Positions 15,854-25,281 are shown, counted from the stretch's first letter. The stretch: DNA of 41,634 nucleotides from Winogradskyella pacifica (GCF_013403915.1 NZ_JABFDI010000023.1:1-41634), one strand, 5' to 3'. The notes: generated by a model from the sequence alone, not told the origin. Made by a program: numbers and translations.

Positions 15854-16956
15854 TGTTTTGGCTTAGATATCATATTAGCTATAAAGATACTTAATTGTGT
15901 AGTAATAAGAAATAATTCTAAAATTGGCATAAGAATAATAAGATCTGTTTCTTCAAACTTTTTTGCTGTAAATCCAAAACATAACCATTGAATTACAAAG
16001 CGTAAGCCGATTAATGATACAATCAATGGCCAAGAAAACCCTATGATTAAAAGTGAAATTCCAAAAATCCAGAATAATAATTGAGTCATATAGAATACTC
16101 CTAATAAGACTTTATGATTCAATTTATAAAAATTAGCCGTACTAATATGTCTTCTTTTTTGAAGAATCCATGCTTTAAACGTTGTTTTAGGTTCCGAAAC
16201 AGTGAAACTTTCTTTTGTGAAACAAAGCGATGTGTTTGATGTATTAGCGACTTCATTAATAAACAAATCATCATCACCAGATTTAAGAGACATATGACTA
16301 TTAAACCCGCAATTATTAAAGAATAGGTCTTTTCTATATGCCATATTACGGCCCACCCCCATATAAGGTGATCCCATACTAGCGTATGAAAAATATTGTA
16401 ATGCAGTCATTACGGTTTCGAACCTTATCAGTTTATTTAAGAATGAAAACTTCTTTTTAGCATAAGCTCCATAACCTAAAACAATAGATTTCTCGTTAGA
16501 AAAATTGCTGCTTATTTGTTCTAACCATTTTTTAGAGTTCGGTGTACAATCAGCATCCGTAAATACTAAGAAATCGTGTTTAGAGACTTTTATGCCTAAA
16601 GTCAATGCGTATTTTTTATTTCCCCAAAAGGCCTCATTAACTTTTACATCAACAAGCTTGATGTTATTATTTTCAGCTTCAAAAGCCTTCATGATTTCTA
16701 ATGTGTCGTCAAACGAACTATCGTTAACTAAAACAATTTCGAAATTTGAATACTCTTGATTTAATATTAAGGGAATATTCTTTTTTAGATTTTTAGCTTC
16801 ATTTTTTGCACAGATTATAATCGAAACTGGCATGTGTTTTTTGAGTCGCGTTTCGGCACGTTTGATGCTGAAAGCGAAAATAAAACTAAGATAATATGTA
16901 ACTTGAATACTAACAACTGCAATAAATGCATAACATAGTATTGAGGGAATGGTCAT
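15844..16956 (-). CDS. Membrane glycosyltransferase, family 2
   Basis: The product is 370 aa. An N-terminal transmembrane helix (about residues 3-26) precedes a GT-A domain with VSIIICAKNEAKN, VLVNDSSFDD and the metal-binding DAD of FTDADCTP. LQKRRHIS is the acceptor-side motif (Q/RxxRW-like, here with H in place of W). Two C-terminal hydrophobic segments (about 285-335) anchor it again. Such enzymes make polysaccharides or glycolipids at the inner membrane; the sugar and acceptor are unknown. Its end overlaps the ECF sigma gene, and the Cys-rich small protein gene starts just upstream (6-base gap). All three probably share one transcript. Confidence 0.88.
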   Translation of the reverse strand: MTIPSILCYAFIAVVSIQVTYYLSFIFAFSIKRAETRLKKHMPVSIIICAKNEAKNLKKNIPLILNQEYSNFEIVLVNDSSFDDTLEIMKAFEAENNNIKLVDVKVNEAFWGNKKYALTLGIKVSKHDFLVFTDADCTPNSKKWLEQISSNFSNEKSIVLGYGAYAKKKFSFLNKLIRFETVMTALQYFSYASMGSPYMGVGRNMAYRKDLFFNNCGFNSHMSLKSGDDDLFINEVANTSNTSLCFTKESFTVSEPKTTFKAWILQKRRHISTANFYKLNHKVLLGVFYMTQLLFWIFGISLLIIGFSWPLIVSLIGLRFVIQWLCFGFTAKKFEETDLIILMPILELFLITTQLSIFIANMISKPKHWK

Positions 16957-16962
16957 TAATGC

Positions 16963-17166
16963 CTAAGAATGTTGAGGTTCGCTACAATCTTTATATTCCT
17001 CAGGTGATTTTCCACAAAAACCACAAGCTTCACCATCTTTATTTAGCATTGGGTTTTGGCTAGCACAAGTGCCCGCAAATTTACCGTCTTTTTTTGCCCA
17101 TATTTTTATTGCGATTCCTGCTACGGCTAAAGCTAATAATCCTAATGTAAGTAATAATAATTTCAT
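16963..17166 (-). CDS. Small Cys-rich membrane-anchored protein
   Basis: The 67-aa product has one transmembrane helix (residues 3-23) and a short soluble tail with C34, C48, C51 and C61. The pattern is GTC...ACGFCGKSPEEYKDC. CxxC plus two further cysteines suggests a small metal or iron-sulfur site or redox-active centre; this is inference. Similar proteins are annotated only as membrane or secreted protein in flavobacteria. It leads a probable operon with the glycosyltransferase and the ECF sigma factor. A long 5' leader with a hairpin precedes it. Confidence 0.8.
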   Translation of the reverse strand: MKLLLLTLGLLALAVAGIAIKIWAKKDGKFAGTCASQNPMLNKDGEACGFCGKSPEEYKDCSEPQHS

Positions 17167-17203
17167 CTGTTGAGATCTAATAGTTATTAATTTCCAGATG
17201 GAA

Positions 17204-17249
17204 CATCTTTAACAATTTCAGTTTGATTCTTAATCTGAAATTAAAGATG
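17204..17249. promoter_or_regulatory. Hairpin in the leader of the Cys-rich protein gene
   Basis: CATCTTTAACAATTTCAG (17204-17221) and CTGAAATTAAAGATG (17235-17249) pair along 15 bp with a 3-base bulge, enclosing a 13-base loop. It lies 38 bases upstream of the ATG at 17166. No U run follows on either strand, so it is not a plain terminator. It could stabilise the mRNA or act as a control element. Confidence 0.45.
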
Positions 17250-17275
17250 CTACACTTCAATGTTTCAATTTAATG

Positions 17276-17283
17276 CAAAGATA
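17276..17283 (-). promoter_or_regulatory. Candidate -7 element TATCTTTG for the Cys-protein/GT2/sigma transcript
   Basis: TATCTTTG fits TAnnTTTG and would give a leader of about 105 bases containing the 17204-17249 hairpin. No -33 TTTG lies at the expected distance. Confidence 0.35.
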
Positions 17284-17388
17284 ATGTTTTTACATTTATT
17301 CTATAGTTATTTGGGTGTGACTTAACTTGTTCTATAAGTGTCTTATCACTAAATAAATATTTTTTACTAACTAATTAAACAAAGAATT

Positions 17389-18075
17389 ATGAAAAAATTA
17401 TTCGCTGAGTTCTTCGGAACATTTTGGCTTGTATTTGGTGGTTGTGGTAGTGCTATATTTGCTGCTGGCTTCCCTGAATTAGGCATCGGGTTTCTAGGTG
17501 TTGCTTTAGCATTTGGTCTTACGGTATTAACAATGGCTTTTGCTGTTGGTCACATTTCAGGAGGTCATTTTAATCCTGCGGTTTCAATAGGTCTTTGGGC
17601 TGGAGGAAAGTTTGAAGCTAAAGATGTATTAGGTTATGTTATGGCCCAAGTGGTTGGGGCAATTGCTGCCGCTGGAGTTTTATATCTAATAGTGTCGGGT
17701 AAAACTGGTTTTGATGGAGTAGGTGGTTTTGCTGCCAATGGTTATGATGAGTTGTCGCCAGGTGGCTTTAGTATGATGTCTGCTTTGGTCGCAGAGGTTG
17801 TTTTAACAGCTTTCTTTTTAATTGTTATCTTAGGAAGTACAAGTTTGAAAGTTCCTAAGGGTTTCGCTCCAATTGCTATTGGATTGGCTCTAACGTTAAT
17901 TCACTTAATAAGTATCCCAATAACAAATACATCAGTGAATCCTGCAAGATCATTAAGTCAGGCTATATTTGCTGATGGCGCTTATTTATCGCAAGTTTGG
18001 TTATTTTGGGTGGCTCCAATTGTAGGTGCTATTATTGGTGGTTTAATCCACAAAACCTTATTTGAGAAAGCCTAA
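17389..18075 (+). CDS. aqpZ: Aquaporin Z-type water channel
   Basis: The product is 228 aa with six transmembrane helices and two half-helix NPA loops: N62-P-A in [10 protein letters not shown] and N184-P-A in [11 protein letters not shown]172 and R187 at the selectivity filter fit the water-selective AqpZ group rather than glycerol facilitators. It passes water across the inner membrane during osmotic change. The first ATG is used. It is a single gene divergent from the Cys-rich small protein gene, and it ends at a strong terminator. No clear TAnnTTTG box precedes it. Confidence 0.95.
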   Translation: MKKLFAEFFGTFWLVFGGCGSAIFAAGFPELGIGFLGVALAFGLTVLTMAFAVGHISGGHFNPAVSIGLWAGGKFEAKDVLGYVMAQVVGAIAAAGVLYLIVSGKTGFDGVGGFAANGYDELSPGGFSMMSALVAEVVLTAFFLIVILGSTSLKVPKGFAPIAIGLALTLIHLISIPITNTSVNPARSLSQAIFADGAYLSQVWLFWVAPIVGAIIGGLIHKTLFEKA

Positions 18076-18094
18076 TCTTTTTCGATTTTGAACA

Positions 18095-18130
18095 AAAAAA
18101 GAGGCGCAATTTTAATTGCGCCTCTTTTTT
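18095..18130. terminator. Bidirectional intrinsic terminator
   Basis: A 10-bp GC-rich stem, 18101-18110 with 18115-18124, is extended by A and T runs (18095-18100 and 18125-18130). It lies between convergent aqpZ and the anti-sigma gene and works in both directions. Confidence 0.92.
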
Positions 18131-18147
18131 GGATTAATTAACTAAAT

Positions 18148-18954
18148 TTAATTTTCTTTTAAAGAAATTTCAGCCACTTCAGTGTCGTTTTCATTGGCAT
18201 TATCTCCTTTAGTGCCAATCTTAATACTAAGAGCTAATGCATCTTCCATGTATGGAATTTGTTTCAACTTACGATCAGATTCGTCTAAAATACCTAAGTT
18301 AACCATTCGGTCTTGTAGCTCTGCCCAAATTTGGTATTGCTGCTCTTTAGGTAATTGCGGTAACGTAATAACATCAATCATAGATGTTTTTTCAACAGGA
18401 TTAATGTACGCTACTGTTTTTAAGTTTTTAGCACGATCATTACCATTAATAACATACTTTCTAGAATCTGGATTGTTAAGTTTTAATAATTCTCTAGATA
18501 GCTCGTCTAATTTAGAGTTGTTGCTTTCAATATCACTTCTTAGGTCATAAATTTCTTCAACAACAACATTGTTTTCACTATTTAGTTGTATGTTTTTTTG
18601 ATAAAGCATAAACGAAGTTGCTGCAAATAATATAGCTGCTGCACTCGCTGCAACACTATACCAAGCCGTTTTTCGCTTTTGTACTAATGGAATTACCTTA
18701 GTTTCTTCTACGTTAGTCTGATTAGTTTTTTCTAAGGATTCTAAAATGTTTCCTAAAATGTTTGTAGGAACTTCAACAGCTCCTGCTTTTGTTACAATTT
18801 CTAAATTATCTTGAAGTTTTTCGTAAGCTTGAGCGACCTCTGGATAAGTAGAAATAAAGTGTTCAACTTCTTTAGATTCTTCCAAAGAAGTGTCTCCAAC
18901 CAAATACTTATTAAGTAGGTTAGAATTTAAAAAGTTGTGTAATTTGTTTTCCAT
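18148..18954 (-). CDS. Anti-sigma factor, RskA/anti-sigma-K type
   Basis: The product is 268 aa. A cytoplasmic N-terminal anti-sigma domain (about residues 1-75, LLNKYLVGDTSLEESKEVEHFI) is followed by one transmembrane helix (about 98-118). A coiled coil comes next (about 120-150), then a periplasmic C-terminal RskA-like domain with EQQYQIWAELQDRMVNLG. It presumably holds the sigma factor encoded 11 bases upstream at the membrane until an envelope signal releases it. A TTG at 18960 is also in frame, but the ATG at 18954 is the better start. Membrane topology is inferred from hydrophobicity. Confidence 0.88.
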   Translation of the reverse strand: MENKLHNFLNSNLLNKYLVGDTSLEESKEVEHFISTYPEVAQAYEKLQDNLEIVTKAGAVEVPTNILGNILESLEKTNQTNVEETKVIPLVQKRKTAWYSVAASAAAILFAATSFMLYQKNIQLNSENNVVVEEIYDLRSDIESNNSKLDELSRELLKLNNPDSRKYVINGNDRAKNLKTVAYINPVEKTSMIDVITLPQLPKEQQYQIWAELQDRMVNLGILDESDRKLKQIPYMEDALALSIKIGTKGDNANENDTEVAEISLKEN

Positions 18955-18965
18955 GATCAAATAAT

Positions 18966-19499
18966 TTATGGATTATAGACTTTTTTAAGTTCTCGCAATC
19001 CTATTTTTAATCTAGATTTAATAGTACCAAGCGGAATGTCTAATTCATCACTTGCTTCTTGTTGCGTCATCCCCTGAAAAAACAAGGCGTCTAACACAAT
19101 TTGATATTTTTCTTCTAGTTTCCCAACATGTTCTTTGATGTCCATGACATCTTGATTAAAATTTGTTGTTGGTAAGATATATACGTTAGATGTTTCAATT
19201 TGGACTTCCTTATGAAATCGATTATTAAAACTTCGTAGTTTATCTATAGCTGTATTCCTTGCAATACGAAACAACCAAGTAAATAGTTTTGCTTTAGAAG
19301 GATCGTACTTTGAAGCATTTTTCCATACTTTAATAAAGGTTTCTTGCAAGGCATCTTGCGCAACTTCTTCATTAATTGTAATTTTTAAGATAACACCATA
19401 AAGACTATTAGAATAGTTTTCATAAAGTAAATTCAAAGCGCGCTTATCTCCTTTTTGAAGATAGGCGATAATAGTTTGTTCTGTAGGTGTTATACTCAA
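18966..19499 (-). CDS. ECF RNA polymerase sigma factor paired with anti-sigma
   Basis: The product is 177 aa. Region 2 lies at about residues 20-90 (ALNLLYENYSNSLYG, LFTWLFRIARNTAIDKLR). Region 4 follows (about 120-172), with helix-turn-helix MTQQEASDELDIPLGTIKSRLK. The start is TTG at 19499; no methionine occurs near the N-terminus. The anti-sigma gene follows directly, so regulation is most likely by regulated release, often with autoregulation. The stimulus is unknown, though RskA-type systems usually report on envelope or oxidative stress. Confidence 0.9.
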   Translation of the reverse strand: MSITPTEQTIIAYLQKGDKRALNLLYENYSNSLYGVILKITINEEVAQDALQETFIKVWKNASKYDPSKAKLFTWLFRIARNTAIDKLRSFNNRFHKEVQIETSNVYILPTTNFNQDVMDIKEHVGKLEEKYQIVLDALFFQGMTQQEASDELDIPLGTIKSRLKIGLRELKKVYNP

Positions 19500-19669
19500 A
19501 GTGTTAAAGTCTTATGTCTTAGATGTTTTAAACGTCCAAATCAATTTTCTGAACGTAAATATAATTAAATACACCATATAGGTGCTCAATATAAAGTATT
19601 AGAATAATTTTATCTCCGTTAGGGGTTGATTAATAGCGTTTTCAAACAAAAAAAAATTATTCTAAATTC

Positions 19670-19697
19670 AAAAGTCGCAATGAAAATTGTGACTTTT
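19670..19697 (-). terminator. Hairpin terminator after murB
   Basis: A 12-bp stem (19670-19681 with 19686-19697), with one G-U-type pair and a 4-base loop (GAAA on the plus strand, TTTC on the minus), starts four bases past the murB stop on the minus strand. The arm ends TTTT. It lies before the promoter region of the sigma gene. Confidence 0.7.
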
Positions 19698-19700
19698 GTT

Positions 19701-20714
19701 TTATATGATATTTACTTCGGTTTCGATGGTAATATTAAATAATCGTTTTACTGTTTTTTGAATTAATTGTGCTAATTCAAAGATTTCTTTCCCACTTGCA
19801 TTTCCGTAATTAACCAAGACTAAGGCTTGTTTATTATGAACGCCATAATCACTAAAGCGTTTGCCTTTAAATCCTGCTTTTTCAATTAACCATCCAGCAG
19901 GTACCTTTATGGCTTCATCTGATATTTTGTAAGAAGGCACATCTGGGAAATCACGTTCTAATTCAATAAACGCTTTAGCTGAAATAATAGGATTTTTAAA
20001 AAAACTACCACTATTACCGATCTCTTTCGGGTCTGGTAATTTACTTTGTCTAATTGCAATTACAGCGTTTGAAATATCTTGAATTGTTGGTTCAGTTATG
20101 CCATTAGCGTTTAATTCATTTTTAATAACTCCGTAATCTGTGTGTAATTTATGCTTAGACTTCGTAAGCTTAAGATTAACACTTGTAATTATATATTGCC
20201 CTTTTAGGTCTTGCTTAAAAATAGATTCTCTATAGCCAAAGTTGCAATCAGATTTTGAAAATGTTTTTACAGATTGGTCGTCTATTTTTAACGCTTCACA
20301 ACTCACAAAAACATCTTTAAGTTCAACTCCATAAGCACCAATGTTTTGAATCGGAGCTGTACCAATATTACCTGGGATTAAGGATAAATTTTCAATACCT
20401 CCAAAATTGTGCTCTAAACACCAAAGCACAAAGTTGTGCCAGTTTTCACCAGCCATTGCCTTTACAATAACTGAGTTGTCAGTTTCACTAATAACTTCAA
20501 TACCTTTTAAATTAATATGAAGTACTAGCGCTTCAATATCTTTAGTTAACAACATGTTGCTTCCTCCGCCTAAAATAAATAATGGAGATTTATCATTATT
20601 TCTTAAAACAGTACTTAGGTTTTCTATAGAGCTAATATCACAATACGATTGTGCTTTAACATCAATACCAAAGGTGTTAAAAGGTTTTAAAGAAGCATTG
20701 CTGATAATCGTCAT
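19701..20714 (-). CDS. murB: UDP-N-acetylenolpyruvoylglucosamine reductase
   Basis: MurB reduces UDP-GlcNAc-enolpyruvate to UDP-MurNAc with NADPH and FAD in peptidoglycan precursor synthesis. The FAD domain has ILGGGSNML (47-55) and LIPGNIGTAPIQNIGAYG. The catalytic residues expected are S237 in GNSGSFFKNP, R162 in YRES and E333 near the C-terminus. At 337 aa it matches the E. coli (type I) form. The ATG overlaps the stop of the upstream aminotransferase gene by one base (TAATG), indicating translational coupling. Confidence 0.96.
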   Translation of the reverse strand: MTIISNASLKPFNTFGIDVKAQSYCDISSIENLSTVLRNNDKSPLFILGGGSNMLLTKDIEALVLHINLKGIEVISETDNSVIVKAMAGENWHNFVLWCLEHNFGGIENLSLIPGNIGTAPIQNIGAYGVELKDVFVSCEALKIDDQSVKTFSKSDCNFGYRESIFKQDLKGQYIITSVNLKLTKSKHKLHTDYGVIKNELNANGITEPTIQDISNAVIAIRQSKLPDPKEIGNSGSFFKNPIISAKAFIELERDFPDVPSYKISDEAIKVPAGWLIEKAGFKGKRFSDYGVHNKQALVLVNYGNASGKEIFELAQLIQKTVKRLFNITIETEVNII

Positions 20715-21904
20715 TAGTCTTTATATACTTTTAGTGCTTCCTCTAAGATTTTAACGGCAATTTTTAAACTTTCGTTATTTAAAACATAAGCAATACGTAT
20801 TTGGTTTAAGCCAACTCCGGGAGTCGAATAAAAACCAGCCGCAGGTGCTACCATTACAGTGTCGTTATTGTAATCAAAAGATTCTAAGAGCCATTTTGCA
20901 AAATGATCAGAGTTTTTTACCGGTAACTCGGCAATACAATAAAATGCTCCATTAGGTTTTGCAACTTTTACACCTTCGATTTTTTCTAATGCTGAAATTA
21001 GAGTATTTCTACGCTTTACGTATTCTTCTTTTACATCATCGAAATAACTTTGTGGAGTGTCTAATGCAGCTTCACTTGCTATTTGTGCTAGAGTAGGTGG
21101 ACTCAATCGTGCTTGCGCAAATTTTAAAGCGGTTTTTATTAAGTCTTTATTTTTTGATACTAAATAGCCAATTCGTGCACCACACATACTGTAACGTTTA
21201 GAAACAGAATCAATAATAATAGCGTGTTCCTCTAAGCCTGGTTCTTGTAAAATAGAATAATGTTCTACGCCATCGTAAACAAATTCTCTATAAACTTCAT
21301 CAGCGATTAAAAATAAATCGTGTTTTTTTACAATGGCTGCAAGTTGTTTTATTTCTTCTTTTGAATATAAATACCCTGTTGGATTCCCAGGATTACAAAT
21401 TAATATGGCTTTAGTCTTTGGCGTAATTAATTTTTCAAACTCTTCAATTGGTGGTAATGCGAAATTATCTTCAATTTTAGAAATTACAGGAACTACATTT
21501 ACTCCAGAAGCCGTTGAAAATCCGTTGTAATTAGCATAAAATGGCTCTGGTATTATAATTTCATCACCTTCATCCATTATGCTTCCAAAAGCAAATAAAA
21601 GTGCTTCACTTCCTCCTGTGGTTACAATAATATCATTGTGCGAAACTTCTATTGAGTTACGTTTGTAGTATTCGGCAATCTTCATTCTATAACTCTCTGA
21701 TCCTTCAGATCTGCTATAGGCTATAGTTTCTAGGGTGTTGTTTTTTATAGCATCTAAGGCTACTTGTGGAGTTTTTATATCTGGTTGACCTATATTTAGA
21801 TAGTAAATATTTTTTCCTTTTTTTTGCGCTTCTTCAGCATAAGGGACCAATTTTCTAATTGGCGATTCTGGCATGTGGATGCCTTTATTTGATATTGATG
21901 GCAT
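20714..21904 (-). CDS. Class I/II aminotransferase (aspartate-type, PLP)
   Basis: The product is a cytosolic fold-type I aminotransferase of 396 aa. The Schiff-base lysine is K236 in IDSVSKRYSMCGARIG. NPGNPTG (about 171-177), ADEVYREF and the C-terminal RIAYVLN arginine region complete the PLP site. Sequence alone does not fix the amino donor; aspartate or aromatic amino acids are the usual substrates of near relatives. The start MPSISNKGIHMPESPIRKL at 21904 matches relatives. It forms a two-gene unit with murB. No clear promoter box is visible between 21905 and 21967. Confidence 0.9.
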   Translation of the reverse strand: MPSISNKGIHMPESPIRKLVPYAEEAQKKGKNIYYLNIGQPDIKTPQVALDAIKNNTLETIAYSRSEGSESYRMKIAEYYKRNSIEVSHNDIIVTTGGSEALLFAFGSIMDEGDEIIIPEPFYANYNGFSTASGVNVVPVISKIEDNFALPPIEEFEKLITPKTKAILICNPGNPTGYLYSKEEIKQLAAIVKKHDLFLIADEVYREFVYDGVEHYSILQEPGLEEHAIIIDSVSKRYSMCGARIGYLVSKNKDLIKTALKFAQARLSPPTLAQIASEAALDTPQSYFDDVKEEYVKRRNTLISALEKIEGVKVAKPNGAFYCIAELPVKNSDHFAKWLLESFDYNNDTVMVAPAAGFYSTPGVGLNQIRIAYVLNNESLKIAVKILEEALKVYKD

Positions 21905-21967
21905 TGTGTATCGGTTTTAAAATGCTAAGTTCTGAAAATTCTTAAAGTTTAAAGGTAAAAAAAGTAT

Positions 21968-21997
21968 AAAAAAAAAGAGCCTTCAAATTGAAAGCTC
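21968..21997 (-). terminator. Terminator of the DUF1573 gene
   Basis: An imperfect hairpin (GAGC at 21977-21980 with GCTC at 21994-21997, plus an inner TTC/GAA) is followed on the minus strand by nine T. It lies 31 bases beyond the stop of the DUF1573 gene. Confidence 0.7.
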
Positions 21998-22027
21998 ATT
22001 TCTTTAAATTTATATGAGGATGCTCAA

Positions 22028-22453
22028 TTATTGCTCAAGCATACTTTTACTTTTCTTTTCTAAAACGCTAGTCTTATTAGAATCTACGACTAGTCCTTTT
22101 ATTTTTAATGCTACTGTTGGAGTTTCCGCATTAGAGAAAACAGTAATGGTCTTTCTAATTGGGTTTACTCTTTTTGTATCATATTTTACTTCTATCTCAC
22201 CTGTTTCGCCTGGCATAATAGGGCCTTTAGGTTTTTTAGGTACTGTACAACCGCAAGTCGATTTTACATTAGAAATTACCAATGGAGCATCTCCTGTATT
22301 CGTAAACTCAAAAACTCTTACTCCGTCTGCACCTTTTTCAATGGTACCATAATCTATAACGTCGGTCTTAAATTCAATTTTTGCTACTTTTTCTTGAGCA
22401 AAAGAACCTAGACTCATTAATCCTACAAATAATACTGCTATTAAATTTTTCAT
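22028..22453 (-). CDS. Exported DUF1573 domain protein
   Basis: The product is about 141 aa: a signal peptide (MKNLIAVLFVGLMSLGSFAQ) and one immunoglobulin-like DUF1573 domain. The domain shows the hallmark FEFTNTGDAPLVISNVKSTCGCTVP and a C-terminal VALKIKGLV strand. The CGC motif is common in this family. It is probably periplasmic or surface-exposed, with a scaffold or binding role not established. The second of two adjacent ATG codons is preferred as start. It is monocistronic, with a good promoter and its own terminator. Confidence 0.88.
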   Translation of the reverse strand: MKNLIAVLFVGLMSLGSFAQEKVAKIEFKTDVIDYGTIEKGADGVRVFEFTNTGDAPLVISNVKSTCGCTVPKKPKGPIMPGETGEIEVKYDTKRVNPIRKTITVFSNAETPTVALKIKGLVVDSNKTSVLEKKSKSMLEQ

Positions 22454-22479
22454 CATTTTTAATTTTAAAATTGATTAGT

Positions 22480-22510
22480 CAAAACTAGTTACTTTTTCCC
22501 TTGTAACAAA
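22480..22510 (-). promoter_or_regulatory. Promoter of the DUF1573 gene
   Basis: On the minus strand, TTTG (22507-22510), a 19-base spacer and TAGTTTTG (22480-22487) match the Bacteroidota housekeeping consensus in both boxes. Transcription would start near 22474, about 20 bases before the ATG. It is one of the two best promoter matches in the window. Confidence 0.68.
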
Positions 22511-22603
22511 ATTTATTAGATGTAATACACTTCATTTAACAGAATTTTTGGCTTTAAAACCTATATTCTTACACTAATAATTTTTCGAAAAAGGAATTAT
22601 AAG

Positions 22604-22611
22604 TACTTTTG
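22604..22611 (+). promoter_or_regulatory. Candidate -7 element TACTTTTG for valS
   Basis: TACTTTTG fits TAnnTTTG, with transcription expected near 22617 and a leader of about 24 bases. The -33 position has only a T-rich TTTTTCG. Confidence 0.45.
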
Positions 22612-22640
22612 GCAGTTATATTACAAAAACAATACCAAAC

Positions 22641-25274
22641 ATGGAAATTCCTTCTAAATATAATGCGTCTTCAATAGAGAATAAGTGGTACGACTACTGG
22701 ATGGAGCACAAGTACTTTCATTCTAAACCAGACGAAAGAGAACCTTATACCATTGTAATTCCTCCACCAAACGTTACTGGGATATTACACATGGGACATA
22801 TGTTGAATAATACGATTCAAGATGTCTTAATTCGTCGTGCACGTTTATTAGGTAAAAATGCGTGTTGGGTGCCTGGTACAGACCACGCCTCAATAGCAAC
22901 AGAAGCTAAGGTTGTTGCCAAACTAAAGGAGCAAGGCATTGATAAAAATGATTTATCGCGTGAAGAATTTTTAGAGCATGCTTGGGAGTGGACCGAAGAA
23001 TATGGTGGTGTTATCCTAGAACAACTTAAGAAATTAGGATGTTCTTGCGATTGGGACAGAACTAAGTTTACAATGGATGACGATATGTCTGAAGCTGTAA
23101 TTAAAGTATTTGTTGATTTATACAACAAAGGTCTTATCTATAGAGGGTATCGCATGGTAAATTGGGATCCTGAAGCAAAAACAACCTTATCTGATGAAGA
23201 AGTAATTCATGTTGAAAAGCAAGGTTTACTTTATTATTTAGAATATAAAGTTGAAGGAAGTGACGAAAAATTAACGATTGCTACAACTCGTCCTGAAACT
23301 ATTTTTGGAGATACTGCTATTTGTATCAATCCTAATGATGAGCGTTTTACGCATTTAAAAGGTAAGAAAGCTATTGTTCCTATTTGTGGACGTGTCATTC
23401 CTATTATTGAAGATGAGTATGTTGATGTTGAATTTGGTACAGGGTGTTTAAAAGTAACACCTGCTCACGATGAAAATGATAAAGTTTTAGGCGATAAGCA
23501 TCAATTAGAAGTTGTTGATATTTTTAATGCGGATGCCAGTTTAAATAGCTTCGGAATGCATTACGAAGGTCAAGATCGTTTTGTCGTTAGAAAAGCAATT
23601 ACAAAAGAATTAGAAAAGGCTGGTATTTTAGTAAAAACTGAAAACCATATCAATAAAGTAGGAACATCAGAACGTACAAAAGCGGTTATCGAACCAAGAT
23701 TGAGTGATCAATGGTTCTTAAAAATGGAAGATTTAGCACAACCTGCTATTGATGCTGTTTTAAAAACTGGAGATGTAAAGTTATTTCCTAAGAAGTTTGA
23801 AAATACATATCGTCATTGGATGGAGAATATTCGCGATTGGAATATTTCACGTCAATTACTTTGGGGACAACAAATCCCTGCATATTTCTATGGAGATGGA
23901 AAAGAAGATTTTGTAGTTGCTGAAAGCTTGGAGGACGCTTTAGTTTTAGCAAAAGAGAAAACTAGCAACCAACAACTAACAACTAATGACTTAAAGCAAG
24001 ATACTGATGCACTAGACACATGGTTCTCATCATGGTTGTGGCCAATGAGTGTTTTTGATGGGATTAGAAATCCTGAAAACGAAGAAATAAAGTATTATTA
24101 TCCAACGAATGATCTAGTAACTGGTCCAGATATTTTATTTTTCTGGGTAGCACGTATGATTATTGCGGGTTATGAATATAGAGATGAAAAACCTTTTGAA
24201 AATGTTTACTTAACAGGATTAGTTAGAGATAAACAACGACGTAAAATGTCGAAGTCTTTAGGGAATTCGCCTGATGCTTTAAAATTGATTGAAGATTATG
24301 GTGCCGATGGAGTTAGAGTAGGACTTCTCTTGAGTTCAGCAGCTGGAAATGATTTAATGTTTGATGAAGATTTGTGTCAGCAAGGAAAGCAGTTCGCTAA
24401 CAAGATCTGGAATGCCTTTAGATTAGTACAAGGTTGGGAAGTTGATAATACAATTAGTCAACCAGAATCTAGCAAAATTGCTTTAGAATGGTTTGATTCT
24501 AAATTTCAGAAAACCATTTTAGAAATTGAAGATCATTTTAGTAAGTACAGATTGAGTGATGCACTTATGGCAACTTACAAATTAATTTGGGATGATTTTG
24601 CATCATGGTTATTAGAGATTATAAAACCAGCATATCAACAACCGATTGATGCCAAGACATTAGAAAGTGTTAATGCTATTTTTGAAGATATTTTAAAGGT
24701 TTTACATCCATTTATGCCATTCTTAACGGAAGAAATTTGGCATTATATAAAGGAGCGTTCTCCTGAAGAAGCTTTGATTATAGCAAAATGGCCAGAAGCA
24801 AAACCAATTAATGACACTTTGATTTCTGAATTTGAATTTGCTTCAGAAGTCATTTCTGGATTAAGAAACATCAGAAAACAAAAGAATATTGCGTTTAAAG
24901 ATGCTATTGGTTTTTCTGTAGTGAATAACGAAAATGTAAATCCTACGTTTGATGAAGTGATTTCGAAATTAGGAAACCTAGAGAGCTTCGATTATGTAAC
25001 AGAAGCTGTTGAGGGTGCGTTGACTTATCGTGTAAAATCGAATGAATACTTTATTCCAATGGAAGGCAGTATTGATATAGAAGCTGAAATTGAAAAGCTA
25101 ACAGAAGAATTAAAATACACCGAAGGCTTTTTGAAATCTGTTCAAAAGAAATTATCTAATGAGCGTTTTGTTGCAGGTGCACCAGAACAAGTAGTCGCTT
25201 CAGAAAAACAAAAAGAAGCTGACGCATTGGCTAAAATTGAAACTATAAAATCTAGTTTAGCGAGCTTAAAGTAA
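22641..25274 (+). CDS. valS: Valine--tRNA ligase
   Basis: This is a class I aminoacyl-tRNA synthetase of 877 aa. The HIGH signature appears as HMGH at 50-53 ([14 protein letters not shown]), followed by [12 protein letters not shown]. The CP1 editing domain occupies roughly 150-400. KMSKSLGN (535-542) closes the catalytic site, followed by the anticodon-binding domain and a C-terminal coiled-coil arm (about 810-877) typical of ValS. Within the CP1/catalytic junction the codons for [10 protein letters not shown] are built from tandem heptamers (23961-23988), though the protein length here looks normal. It is monocistronic with a palindromic terminator. Confidence 0.97.
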   Translation: MEIPSKYNASSIENKWYDYWMEHKYFHSKPDEREPYTIVIPPPNVTGILHMGHMLNNTIQDVLIRRARLLGKNACWVPGTDHASIATEAKVVAKLKEQGIDKNDLSREEFLEHAWEWTEEYGGVILEQLKKLGCSCDWDRTKFTMDDDMSEAVIKVFVDLYNKGLIYRGYRMVNWDPEAKTTLSDEEVIHVEKQGLLYYLEYKVEGSDEKLTIATTRPETIFGDTAICINPNDERFTHLKGKKAIVPICGRVIPIIEDEYVDVEFGTGCLKVTPAHDENDKVLGDKHQLEVVDIFNADASLNSFGMHYEGQDRFVVRKAITKELEKAGILVKTENHINKVGTSERTKAVIEPRLSDQWFLKMEDLAQPAIDAVLKTGDVKLFPKKFENTYRHWMENIRDWNISRQLLWGQQIPAYFYGDGKEDFVVAESLEDALVLAKEKTSNQQLTTNDLKQDTDALDTWFSSWLWPMSVFDGIRNPENEEIKYYYPTNDLVTGPDILFFWVARMIIAGYEYRDEKPFENVYLTGLVRDKQRRKMSKSLGNSPDALKLIEDYGADGVRVGLLLSSAAGNDLMFDEDLCQQGKQFANKIWNAFRLVQGWEVDNTISQPESSKIALEWFDSKFQKTILEIEDHFSKYRLSDALMATYKLIWDDFASWLLEIIKPAYQQPIDAKTLESVNAIFEDILKVLHPFMPFLTEEIWHYIKERSPEEALIIAKWPEAKPINDTLISEFEFASEVISGLRNIRKQKNIAFKDAIGFSVVNNENVNPTFDEVISKLGNLESFDYVTEAVEGALTYRVKSNEYFIPMEGSIDIEAEIEKLTEELKYTEGFLKSVQKKLSNERFVAGAPEQVVASEKQKEADALAKIETIKSSLASLK
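23961..23988 (+). repeat. Four tandem ACTAACA-like heptamers inside valS
   Basis: ACTAGCA, ACCAACA, ACTAACA and ACTAATG run head to tail in frame within valS. They differ by one to three bases from the GCTAACA unit of the array at the left window edge. Read in the valS frame the TAA triplets are out of phase, so the gene stays open. Confidence 0.6.
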
Positions 25275-25281
25275 TGCTTAT

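Noticed and set aside
18182..18550. 122-codon open frame antisense to the anti-sigma gene
   Set aside because: Shadow frame; the minus-strand gene has a clear domain order.
22014..22352. 112-codon open frame antisense to the DUF1573 gene
   Set aside because: Shadow frame opposite a gene with promoter, signal peptide and terminator.
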